A stretch of DNA of 6,218 nt from an uncultured Acinetobacter sp. GTDB lineage: Bacteria; Pseudomonadota; Gammaproteobacteria; Pseudomonadales; Moraxellaceae. How positions within the stretch are numbered: the stretch's first letter is position 1; every line of letters begins with the position of its first letter. The DNA lies in NCBI GenBank assembly GCA_900766635.1, contig CAAFWA010000031.1, forward strand, positions 1-6,218, given 5' to 3'. Positions 1 to 5,529 of the stretch are shown in pieces. The notes below the pieces were generated by a model that was not told the origin of the DNA, searched no databases, and saw only the letters and a program-made list of their open reading frames with translations. The position numbers and the translations under genes are program-made.

Positions 1-730
1 AATTGGTACGTAAATAATGTTCACTGTCGCTGCCATAACGATAGATTTGTTCGGCATGAAAAAGAAAGTCATTTTCTAACTGCCAATCTTTTTGCGCTTT
101 TAAGCGTAAATAAACATCATCTCCTGAGCGGATACCAAGATCGATATCAGCATCAAAATCATAGTGTTTAGAGAAATTGGCCCAACGTAAGGCAATTGAG
201 CTATTATCCTCACGGGTACGCTCGCGATCGTAGGTTTTATCTGCGGCGATATCTGGATTTTCGTTGGTAATAGTGACTTGGTTTTCGAGTTGATCATCTA
301 AGGTATCATCACCAAAGACTAAACTTAAGCGCTTTTCTAAAGTGGGTAATTCTATTTTGCCACGAACGCGTGGTCGAATTTCGTAACCATCATGTTCATT
401 CCATTTGTTATCGAGCAATATACGTAAGGTTGCAGAGGCAGGCTGCTCAGGATCGGTGTCACCAAACCAATTATCAATTTTATGTGCGCTATCATCGACC
501 CAATGACGGATGCCTTTTTGCTTTTGATCAATCCAAGTCCGCTCCTCCGTATGTTGTGTGGTGGGCACAATTGGATGATTAGATTGTTCGGGAAACACCG
601 TCGGCATAGCATCAATCGCTTTTGGGATGTGATAGAGCATCCCTTGAGTCGTGGTTGGTTGTTGTGCACAAACTTGATAGCTTAAACACATTAAGCTTGT
701 GCACCATATTATTTTTTTAATCATTATCAT
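1..730 (-). CDS. Partial exported protein, probable outer-membrane beta-barrel (N-terminal 243 residues)
   Basis: An uninterrupted frame reads from an ATG at 730 to the left edge, so the gene is cut by the window and its C-terminus is missing. The N-terminus (MIMIKKIIWCTSLMCLSYQV, then CAQQ) is a short basic region, a hydrophobic core and a likely signal-peptidase I site after Cys-Ala at residues 21-22. There is no good lipobox. Residues 67-90 are rich in Trp, His and Asp. From about residue 97 onward there are alternating polar/hydrophobic strands, for example ATLRILLDNKW, RVRGKIELP, RLSLVFGDD and DVYLRLKAQKDW, separated by acidic turns, as in transmembrane beta-barrels. I recognise the style of uncharacterised gammaproteobacterial outer-membrane proteins but no named family. 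The start is uncertain: ATGs at 739, 730 and 724 are in frame, a stop lies just before 739, and none has a strong ribosome binding site. It follows the 590-residue gene on the same strand after an 82-base gap. Confidence 0.82.
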   Translation of the reverse strand, partial: MIMIKKIIWCTSLMCLSYQVCAQQPTTTQGMLYHIPKAIDAMPTVFPEQSNHPIVPTTQHTEERTWIDQKQKGIRHWVDDSAHKIDNWFGDTDPEQPASATLRILLDNKWNEHDGYEIRPRVRGKIELPTLEKRLSLVFGDDTLDDQLENQVTITNENPDIAADKTYDRERTREDNSSIALRWANFSKHYDFDADIDLGIRSGDDVYLRLKAQKDWQLENDFLFHAEQIYRYGSDSEHYLRTN

Positions 731-812
731 GCTGATCATTCACATCAATTTTCAATGAGTGTCTGAAATTTTAAGCGTATAAATCAAGCCAAGACTACAA
801 AACTACAGCAAT

Positions 813-2585
813 TTAAGAGGCATGCATACAAATGGCCTTATACAAGGTAATTGGGTCAATCGGTTGGGGTAAAGTTTGAATGACTTCCCGAATCAATTGC
901 CAAGTAATTCCTTGTTGTCGATCGAGTAATAAATAAGGATATGCGCTTTCATTGGCATATAAATTTAGACGTTCTTCACCATGAATAACACGAATCTTTT
1001 GACGCTCTTTTAATAATAAAATAGGTGTCGTGACATTGGCTGGAGTTTCTGCAAATTGAATAAATTTTTGTGTTTGTAAAAAATGTGCGGGAATAAATGG
1101 ATAATAATGATTATTGCTCCAAATTAATTGGCCTAATGCTTGATAGGTGTTAAATAAGTCATCTAAATTAAATAGATTCTGTTCTAGATTAGGCCAATCA
1201 ATGCTGCGTACAGCAGCCAATTTATGACCTTGGGCTTGTGTAAAGAGGTGTGCTAGTCGAATCGCTTGTAATTCACCGACTGCACCTAAAAGCGCTAAAT
1301 ATTTAATAAAACGCCCTTGTTGATCGGTTTGCTCAGCCAAATAAATGGTCCGTTCAAACACATGATCCATGTCGGTATAATGTAAGATTAAATCCACATG
1401 CTCACAGTCAAGCTCTTCAGGTGTTAAACGATATAATTGTTTTTCTTGGGCTGCTTCAAATAATAAAGCACTAATTTTACAGCTTTGACCATTTAAGACT
1501 AAATTGGCTAAACGCTCTGATTTTTTAGCACGAACCGCAGAACTGAGCATACGTTGCTTAAGCATGTAGTGCACGTCCTTAGCTGATTCAAGAGGTGGAG
1601 TTGGCTCAATTGCAATTGGCGCAGCTTTTGGTTGGGTGGTGGCAAAATTGAAGTTTGTCGCAGGTGTAACGACAGGTTCAGGCGCATTAAAATCAATTAA
1701 ATCAAAAGTCGGTTCAGTTACAACCTGAGGGATAGATGGTTCTGGTGCACTAAACAAAGGTGGCACTTGAATGGGCTTGTCTAGATTAATTTGAATCGGT
1801 TCTAAGCCTAAATCAAAAGATAAGCCCTCACTAATATCCACTTCTTGCTTACGTAAACGTCGTATAGAAACAGGCTGAGGGGGCACATCCGAACTAAATT
1901 GAGTTTCTTGTAAGACTTTTTTGCGAATCTTTTGAGTATTTTGTTGCGCTAAGACATCAGGTATATAAGCAATCGGAGCATGCAAAACGTCTTCAATTTT
2001 TTGCATATGTGCTTGATAACTTGAATCAAGCTGTTCAATGGCATTGTCAATTTCGCTGGTGTCGATAGGCAAGGGTGTAGATGTAAGCGCTGGTTGACTC
2101 ACATTAGTTGTAGCCACTTGAATGGTCTCAGGCTCTCTCTCAAAGCACTGATATTTCATTTGTTGAGTGACTAACCACGCATAAACTTCATCAAGCTCAC
2201 CACTGTCACTGATGAGTAAAGTTTGCTTTGGCATTTGTAACAGCCAAATATGCCAACCATCCTCTGGGTCATAGTGCAATGCCCAAGAAGATACGGATTG
2301 TTGATAAAGCACATCTTCAAGTTCATGATCTGTGGTAAATATCCCACAGCAATACTCACGATAACGGCAGTGATAAAGAAAATCTTGTGCAGCTAAAAGT
2401 GGCTCTAAGGCTTGTTGCTTACGTTTAAAATTAGGTTGGTGCAATAGGGTATTGGAGATGTGTTGTATTTCTAAGAGACGCTGCTTAGCACGAGCATGAT
2501 CAAAATAAGATAAAGTGCCATCTTTGAGACCATGTATCAATTCTGACAATTCTTGCGTTAATAATGCTTTATCTAAGGGCTTCAT
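813..2585 (-). CDS. Large three-part protein of unknown function with weak ParB-like C-terminal motif (590 aa)
   Basis: I do not recognise a characterised family. Three parts are visible. An N-terminal region (about 1-155) starts with amphipathic helices and continues into a mixed alpha/beta segment with a Cys cluster (C73, C79, C80) and Trp-rich strands around 101-116. A low-complexity linker (about 233-335) is rich in Pro, Glu and Thr with repeated PxPEP-like pieces. A compact C-terminal region (about 336-590) contains helices and then PILLLKERQKIRVIHGEERL at 521-540, followed by YPYLLLDRQQG. That last stretch has the layout of the ParB N-terminal fold (strand, then an I-x-G-E-x-R loop, then strand), but this is a resemblance by eye only. 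There is no signal peptide or membrane segment, so it is probably cytoplasmic. The ATG at 2585 has GAGAAG just upstream, overlapping the stop region of the 59-codon gene, which implies cotranscription and possibly translational coupling. No clear intrinsic terminator follows it. Confidence 0.88.
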   Translation of the reverse strand: MKPLDKALLTQELSELIHGLKDGTLSYFDHARAKQRLLEIQHISNTLLHQPNFKRKQQALEPLLAAQDFLYHCRYREYCCGIFTTDHELEDVLYQQSVSSWALHYDPEDGWHIWLLQMPKQTLLISDSGELDEVYAWLVTQQMKYQCFEREPETIQVATTNVSQPALTSTPLPIDTSEIDNAIEQLDSSYQAHMQKIEDVLHAPIAYIPDVLAQQNTQKIRKKVLQETQFSSDVPPQPVSIRRLRKQEVDISEGLSFDLGLEPIQINLDKPIQVPPLFSAPEPSIPQVVTEPTFDLIDFNAPEPVVTPATNFNFATTQPKAAPIAIEPTPPLESAKDVHYMLKQRMLSSAVRAKKSERLANLVLNGQSCKISALLFEAAQEKQLYRLTPEELDCEHVDLILHYTDMDHVFERTIYLAEQTDQQGRFIKYLALLGAVGELQAIRLAHLFTQAQGHKLAAVRSIDWPNLEQNLFNLDDLFNTYQALGQLIWSNNHYYPFIPAHFLQTQKFIQFAETPANVTTPILLLKERQKIRVIHGEERLNLYANESAYPYLLLDRQQGITWQLIREVIQTLPQPIDPITLYKAICMHAS

Positions 2586-2595
2586 TTGGCTTCTC
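2586..2595 (-). promoter_or_regulatory. Ribosome binding site of the 590-residue gene
   Basis: On the minus strand GAGAAG (2590-2595) lies four bases before the ATG at 2585 and overlaps the last base of the upstream TAG stop. The placement fixes the start and suggests that ribosomes ending the 59-codon gene could re-initiate here. Confidence 0.6.
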
Positions 2596-2774
2596 TAGAG
2601 ATATTCTTCTGCTTGCTTAAGGTAATGAGCGAGTAATAGATTGGTCGCCAAATCAATAACTGCGTATTCGGTGCTAGTTGGATCTGTATAGTGTTGAGCA
2701 AGTTGCACAACCTGATTTAAGCAAACTGCTTGTGGCGCAATTTGACCTTGTAATAATGCTTCTAGTTCATTCAT
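2595..2774 (-). CDS. Small protein of unknown function, first gene of two-gene operon (59 aa)
   Basis: The frame runs from ATG at 2774 to TAG at 2595-2597 and encodes a 59-residue, largely helical, Gln/Leu/Ala-rich soluble protein. It starts MNELEALLQGQIAPQAVCLN and ends with LATNLLLAHYLKQAEEYL. It has one Cys (C18), no signal peptide, and no convincing membrane span. It is supported as a gene by its position: it ends 9 bases before the 590-residue gene, and the purine-rich binding site of that gene sits directly behind its stop. Its own start has no good Shine-Dalgarno sequence (the preceding bases read CGCCTT). A TAA three codons upstream of the ATG leaves no other ATG start. The composition matches the neighbour's. 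It could be an accessory or partner of the downstream protein, but that is inference from adjacency only. Confidence 0.68.
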   Translation of the reverse strand: MNELEALLQGQIAPQAVCLNQVVQLAQHYTDPTSTEYAVIDLATNLLLAHYLKQAEEYL

Positions 2775-2818
2775 AAGGCGAATTTAAAATAGAAAATGAG
2801 ATTATTGTGAATCTTTGG

Positions 2819-2824
2819 ATTATA
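2819..2824 (-). promoter_or_regulatory. Candidate -10 box for the 59-codon/590-residue operon
   Basis: A perfect TATAAT on the minus strand would give a leader of roughly 38 bases before the ATG at 2774. No good TTGACA-like element lies 16-18 bases upstream (CACCTT at 17), so the call rests on the -10 match and position alone. Confidence 0.35.
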
Positions 2825-2864
2825 GAGTTTAAACCCAAAAAAAGGTGTATATCGCTGTTCGTTT

Positions 2865-2882
2865 ATTATACACACAGTGTGT
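2865..2882 (-). promoter_or_regulatory. Candidate -10 box abutting a 13-base dyad (possible operator)
   Basis: A second perfect TATAAT on the minus strand (2865-2870) touches the inverted repeat ACACAC-A-GTGTGT (2870-2882), which would lie between the -10 and -35 positions of that promoter. A repressor or activator bound there would control transcription toward the 59-codon gene. The -35 region is poor, and both the promoter and the operator are inferred from sequence shape. Confidence 0.3.
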
Positions 2883-3053
2883 TGATTCGGCTTAAAGCAA
2901 GAATAGTCACATTTAATTTAAATTTTAAGCTTTTATTTAAATACTAAATTATAGCGATGTAATGAATGAGCGTGTTTTTGTAGTTGTATAACAATCAAGA
3001 ATAGAGAAAAGTAGGGCTTTAAAACAGATAATTTATAAGAAGGTAAGGCATGA

Positions 3054-3076
3054 TGGAGCTTGGCACTCAAGCTCCA
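3054..3076 (-). terminator. Perfect 9-bp hairpin downstream of the glycine-zipper gene, without a T-tract
   Basis: TGGAGCTTG (3054-3062) and CAAGCTCCA (3068-3076) pair perfectly around a 5-base loop. The hairpin begins 12 bases after the stop of the minus-strand gene at 3089, where a terminator is expected. No U-run follows on either strand, so it may be a weak terminator, an RNA-end stabiliser, or a protein-binding palindrome. Confidence 0.45.
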
Positions 3077-3088
3077 ATCACAGCGTCT

Positions 3089-3331
3089 TTAGGCTTTAGG
3101 TTTATTTAAACATCTCTTTTCATAGACTTTACCGCCAATAGCACCCAAAATTGCACCACTAATGGTGCCAAAAACAGGTAACACACTGCCTGCCACAGCA
3201 CCAATTAATGCACCCTTTGCAGCAGGAGAAAAGCGCGACTTTTGAATGGGACAGCTGCTGTTTTTATCTTGCTGGGTGGTTTGATGCTCTTGCTCTTGGT
3301 TAAACATGTGGTTCACATCATTATTATTCAT
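3089..3331 (-). CDS. Small double-glycine-zipper membrane-hairpin protein (80 aa)
   Basis: The protein has a hydrophilic Asn/Gln-rich N-terminus (1-36), a glycine-rich hydrophobic block (about 37-67) and a short basic tail. The block holds two strict GxxxG ladders, G40-G44-G48 and G55-G59-G63-G67, joined by SVLPVF. This pattern fits two short helices packed as a membrane hairpin, as in glycine-zipper proteins. There is no N-terminal signal peptide and no double-glycine leader site, so export by the usual routes is not indicated. Single Cys residues (C27 and C74) flank the block. The ATG at 3331 is fixed by GAGAGG eight bases upstream. It is a monocistronic-looking unit between the FrnE-like gene's terminator and a hairpin at 3054-3076. 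The exact function is unknown; membrane insertion is inferred from composition. Confidence 0.85.
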   Translation of the reverse strand: MNNNDVNHMFNQEQEHQTTQQDKNSSCPIQKSRFSPAAKGALIGAVAGSVLPVFGTISGAILGAIGGKVYEKRCLNKPKA

Positions 3332-3339
3332 GGTGTCGA

Positions 3340-3345
3340 CCTCTC
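3340..3345 (-). promoter_or_regulatory. Shine-Dalgarno site of the glycine-zipper gene
   Basis: GAGAGG on the minus strand sits eight bases before the ATG at 3331 and supports that start over the internal Met at residue 9. A TACAAT at 3360-3365 is a possible -10 box, without a convincing -35. Confidence 0.6.
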
Positions 3346-3431
3346 GGCGTATAGTTAAAATTGTACATAAACTAGCCTAAAGAGATTTCATAAAATGTCT
3401 GTAAAGAGCAGCGTGGTTTTTGTAAATAAAT

Positions 3432-3456
3432 GAAAATCCCCTGACGAGCAGGGGAT
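3432..3456 (-). terminator. Rho-independent terminator of the FrnE-like gene
   Basis: ATCCCCTG and CAGGGGAT (3436-3443 and 3449-3456) form an 8-bp GC-rich stem with a 5-base loop, followed on the minus strand by TTTT. It lies about 30 bases after the stop of the oxidoreductase gene and separates it from the glycine-zipper gene. Confidence 0.85.
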
Positions 3457-3487
3457 AATATCAGCAACAATATCAGCTTTTAGTGAC

Positions 3488-4156
3488 TTACTCTGCGCTT
3501 GATTCATCTGTCGATGGTTTTGCTGCAGGGCCCTCTTGTGCTTTTTCCAACACTTTTAAAAACACATCGCGCGGTTGTGCGCCTGCAAGTGCAATACGTT
3601 GATCAAATACAAAAAATGGAACGCCAGTCACTTTGAGTTGATCACGCGCCACTTCTTGGTCAAATTCCACAAAATCTGCAAATTCATTACCATCGAGTAG
3701 GTCATCTACTTCAACAGGATTCAGACCAATACGTGCTGCAACGTCTTCTAGGGTTTCACGTTCACCAATTTTTAAGCCTTGGGTCATATAGCTATAAAAT
3801 AACGCTTCTTTGGCTTCATTGCCTAAACCTTTGCTCTGCGCTAAATGAATTAAGCGATGTGCATTAAAGGTATTGCCTGAATTGGCTTGTTGCCAATTAA
3901 ATTCAATGCCCTCAGCTTTGGCCATGTCCGCGATATTGCGTTGCATGTCTTCAACTTCAGCCAAAGTACGACCATATTTTTGTGCCAAACGCTCCGTATT
4001 GGAGATGGTCTGGCTTTGTGGTGCATCAGGGTCTAACTGATAACTGTGCCAATGCACTTCAAGTTCAATCCCTGCTTCTTCGGCAACCGCTTCTAAACGT
4101 TTTTTGCCAATATAGCAAAACGGACATACTACATCTGACCAAATATCTACGCGCAT
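3488..4156 (-). CDS. DsbA-family thiol oxidoreductase, FrnE-like (222 aa)
   Basis: This is a thioredoxin-fold protein of the DsbA/FrnE branch (2-hydroxychromene-2-carboxylate isomerase-like superfamily). The N-terminus MRVDIWSDVVCPFCYIGKKR carries the active-site CPFC (C11, C14). The family signature NTFNAHRL follows at 96-103, within the inserted helical domain, then the cis-Pro loop TGVPFFVFD (P180) and the AGAQP motif at 191-195. The length is typical of the family. There is no signal peptide, so it acts in the cytosol, probably in thiol-disulphide exchange or oxidative-stress defence; its substrate is unknown. CPFC holds the only two cysteines, so the second C-terminal CxxC seen in some FrnE proteins is absent. 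The last 15 residues form a low-complexity acidic tail. The ATG at 4156 begins exactly at the conserved N-terminus; an upstream TTG at 4168 is in frame but would add four unconserved residues. It is divergent from the plus-strand gene at 4322 and has its own terminator. Confidence 0.95.
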   Translation of the reverse strand: MRVDIWSDVVCPFCYIGKKRLEAVAEEAGIELEVHWHSYQLDPDAPQSQTISNTERLAQKYGRTLAEVEDMQRNIADMAKAEGIEFNWQQANSGNTFNAHRLIHLAQSKGLGNEAKEALFYSYMTQGLKIGERETLEDVAARIGLNPVEVDDLLDGNEFADFVEFDQEVARDQLKVTGVPFFVFDQRIALAGAQPRDVFLKVLEKAQEGPAAKPSTDESSAE

Positions 4157-4257
4157 GGAATTTCTCAACTTATGTTTAGGGTTTAAATGAGGATGAGTGA
4201 CTAAATTTAAAGTTTAAGATACGCAAAAATCCCTCTGTAGCTAGATTTACTGCATTT

Positions 4258-4288
4258 TTGTATAAAAAAACAACAAAGCGTGTATGCT
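4258..4288 (+). promoter_or_regulatory. Weak candidate promoter for the membrane coiled-coil gene
   Basis: TTGTAT (4258-4263) and TATGCT (4283-4288) are spaced by 19 bases, which is longer than ideal. They lie about 35 bases before the ATG at 4322, in the 165-base divergent gap shared with the FrnE-like gene. Confidence 0.3.
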
Positions 4289-4310
4289 AGAGATTCAAGC
4301 AACTTGTTCA

Positions 4311-4317
4311 AGGGGGA
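4311..4317 (+). promoter_or_regulatory. Shine-Dalgarno site deciding the start at 4322
   Basis: AGGGGGA lies four bases before ATG 4322. It supports this start over the in-frame GTG at 4280, which lacks a binding site and would add 14 hydrophilic residues ahead of the membrane anchor. Confidence 0.75.
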
Positions 4318-4321
4318 TTCC

Positions 4322-5068
4322 ATGCGCCGTGTGGTGATGATTGTGGGTATGGTCACAGGCTTAATTTTTGCGGGTTTATTTTATCAGTATCATCAACAGC
4401 AACAAGACGCAGCACAGTTACAACAATATCAAACCGTACTGTATGAAAAAACCGAGCAATTGTATGCTGAGGCTCAAGATTGGCAAAACCCGATTCAATT
4501 AAAGCTCGATGACACACGTTTAGAGGGCGATTATCAGGTCATGGCAGAATTTATCTTAAGCAATTTAAAAGACAATGCCGAAGCAAGGAACGCCTATTTA
4601 CGTGAATTAAAAAAAATTGGTTGGGATGATTTTTTAGATCCAAAACGCTTAACTCAAGATAAAAAACAAAATTACCCACAGACGCAACAGATGTTAAGCC
4701 AAGCCCGTCTTTTAGCCCAAAACTATGAACAACAAAGCCAATTGCGCCAAGCACAAGCGCTAGAACAAGCCAAAGATTTAGACATTCAGCAGCGTTTAAA
4801 ACAAACGGTCATCGAGGGCTTAAAGTCAAATCAAGCCCAAGATACTGATGCAGTATTTGCCTTAGAACAACAAATTTTAGTTAAAGCCCAAGCGATGTTT
4901 GAGATTTTAAAAGCGCATCAGTGGCAAGCTCAAAAGAGTCAATTTTTATTTTATGAAGATCAGCCATTAAAAGCCTTTAATACTTTATATCAAGAGGTGT
5001 TGAGGCTAAATGCACAAATCAATGCCATTAAACAGCATAACAAAGCAGCGGTAGAAGCCAAGTTATAA
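4322..5068 (+). CDS. Membrane-anchored Gln-rich coiled-coil protein of unknown function (248 aa)
   Basis: The N-terminus MRRVVMIVGMVTGLIFAGLF is a positively charged start followed by one hydrophobic helix (about 4-20). There is no cleavage motif or lipobox, so it should be an inner-membrane anchor with the rest of the chain in the periplasm. The remainder is almost wholly helical and very rich in Gln, Ala and Leu. Likely coiled-coil stretches lie at about 25-52, 120-170 and 178-200, with a last helix at about 214-245. A central segment (WDDFLDPKRL, 101-110) is less repetitive. There are no cysteines and no catalytic motif. I do not recognise a family; the shape suits a scaffold or envelope-spanning partner, but that is inference. 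It is followed 74 bases later by a 97-residue gene on the same strand, with no clear terminator between them, so cotranscription is possible. Confidence 0.88.
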   Translation: MRRVVMIVGMVTGLIFAGLFYQYHQQQQDAAQLQQYQTVLYEKTEQLYAEAQDWQNPIQLKLDDTRLEGDYQVMAEFILSNLKDNAEARNAYLRELKKIGWDDFLDPKRLTQDKKQNYPQTQQMLSQARLLAQNYEQQSQLRQAQALEQAKDLDIQQRLKQTVIEGLKSNQAQDTDAVFALEQQILVKAQAMFEILKAHQWQAQKSQFLFYEDQPLKAFNTLYQEVLRLNAQINAIKQHNKAAVEAKL

Positions 5069-5128
5069 CGGTATGTTTGTCAAAAAATGGTCAAATCTTG
5101 TTGCCATACTGATCAATATAACAATAAT

Positions 5129-5135
5129 AAGGTGA
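5129..5135 (+). promoter_or_regulatory. Shine-Dalgarno site of the 97-residue gene
   Basis: AAGGTGA lies seven bases before the ATG at 5143, a strong match that confirms the start. Confidence 0.7.
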
Positions 5136-5142
5136 AACAATC

Positions 5143-5436
5143 ATGTCTCTTGCAGCAGATTTACCACAGTTTGAACAGCAATATATTGAATTTATGCAAA
5201 GTTCTGAGCATCCCAAACCTGAACGTTTGACTCAATGGGGCAAACAACGTTTCTTTTTAGCCAAGTATTTTGATGTGGTTGATGATCAGCATGAAACGCT
5301 ATGCGTGAGTTTGAAGTATCAACAGCATCATGTGAAGTTAAATTTACGTCAAGCGCCTGATTTTATGAAAAAAGAAGCCTATTTGAGTTGGCTTAAAGCA
5401 CAGTTAAGTCAGCATGTAGATACTGCTTCAGCTTAA
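5143..5436 (+). CDS. Small cytosolic protein of unknown function (97 aa)
   Basis: The protein begins MSLAADLPQFEQQYIEFMQS and has no signal peptide or membrane span. A helical N-terminus (about 5-45, including RLTQWGKQRFFLAKYFDVV) is followed by two amphipathic strands (about 52-69, LCVSLKYQQHHVKLNLRQ) and a C-terminal helix (about 74-91, with YLSWLKAQL). It has one Cys (C54). The compact alpha-beta-beta-alpha pattern suggests a small folded domain rather than disordered peptide, but I know no family for it. A strong ribosome binding site supports expression. It lies downstream of the membrane coiled-coil gene on the same strand and converges with the alanine-rich gene. The hairpin at 5497-5517 lies in the gap and could also help end this transcript, though its T-run favours the other strand. 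Confidence 0.88.
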   Translation: MSLAADLPQFEQQYIEFMQSSEHPKPERLTQWGKQRFFLAKYFDVVDDQHETLCVSLKYQQHHVKLNLRQAPDFMKKEAYLSWLKAQLSQHVDTASA

Positions 5437-5490
5437 AGTGCAACTCGTCTTGCCCTAAGACTTTATCAAACGTCTCTTCTGAAGTTTGGG

Positions 5491-5517
5491 TAAAAAAGGA
5501 TGGCTTATCGCCATCCT
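5491..5517 (-). terminator. Rho-independent terminator of the alanine-rich secreted protein gene
   Basis: AGGATGGC (5497-5504) and GCCATCCT (5510-5517) form a perfect 8-bp stem with a 5-base loop, followed on the minus strand by a run of six T. It starts 12 bases past the stop of the gene at 5530. On the plus strand only a weak CTCTT follows, so it is mainly a minus-strand terminator. Confidence 0.9.
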
Positions 5518-5529
5518 CTTGCATTTGTC

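Larger units (their letters stand above)
2775..3088. other. AT-rich intergenic stretch without a supported gene
   Basis: Both strands were read for frames. Only very short ones occur; the longest noted is 19 codons on the plus strand at 3050-3109. The stretch holds two TATAAT hexamers on the minus strand (2819-2824 and 2865-2870), a 13-base dyad (2870-2882), a pair of ATTTAAAT words around AAGCTT (2916-2942), and a hairpin near 3054-3076. It is best read as the promoter region of the minus-strand operon on its left plus the 3' end of the small gene on its right. Confidence 0.6.

Noticed and set aside
352..669. Minus-strand 105-codon frame in a different phase from the exported partial protein
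   Set aside because: The frame open from 730 to the window edge has a signal peptide and regular strands; this overlapping phase is its shadow.
370..685. Plus-strand frames of about 70 codons antisense to the exported partial protein
   Set aside because: They lie opposite a continuous minus-strand frame with a signal peptide, and they lack ribosome binding sites and protein-like composition.
745..778. Imperfect inverted repeat (TTTTCA and TGAAATTTT) between the 590-residue gene and the partial gene
   Set aside because: The stem is AT-only and mismatched, with no T-tract; it is too weak to call a terminator.
1508..1696. Minus-strand Leu/Gln-rich frame within the 590-residue gene
   Set aside because: It is an out-of-phase reading of the Pro-rich linker with no start signal of its own.
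3457..3477. Twofold AATATCAGC direct repeat, 12 bases apart, beside the FrnE-like gene's stop
   Set aside because: It has only two copies of nine bases in an AT-rich gap, with no array or matching site elsewhere in the window.
4280..4321. Upstream GTG start for the membrane coiled-coil gene
   Set aside because: There is no binding site before it, while AGGGGGA sits correctly before the ATG at 4322, directly ahead of the membrane anchor.
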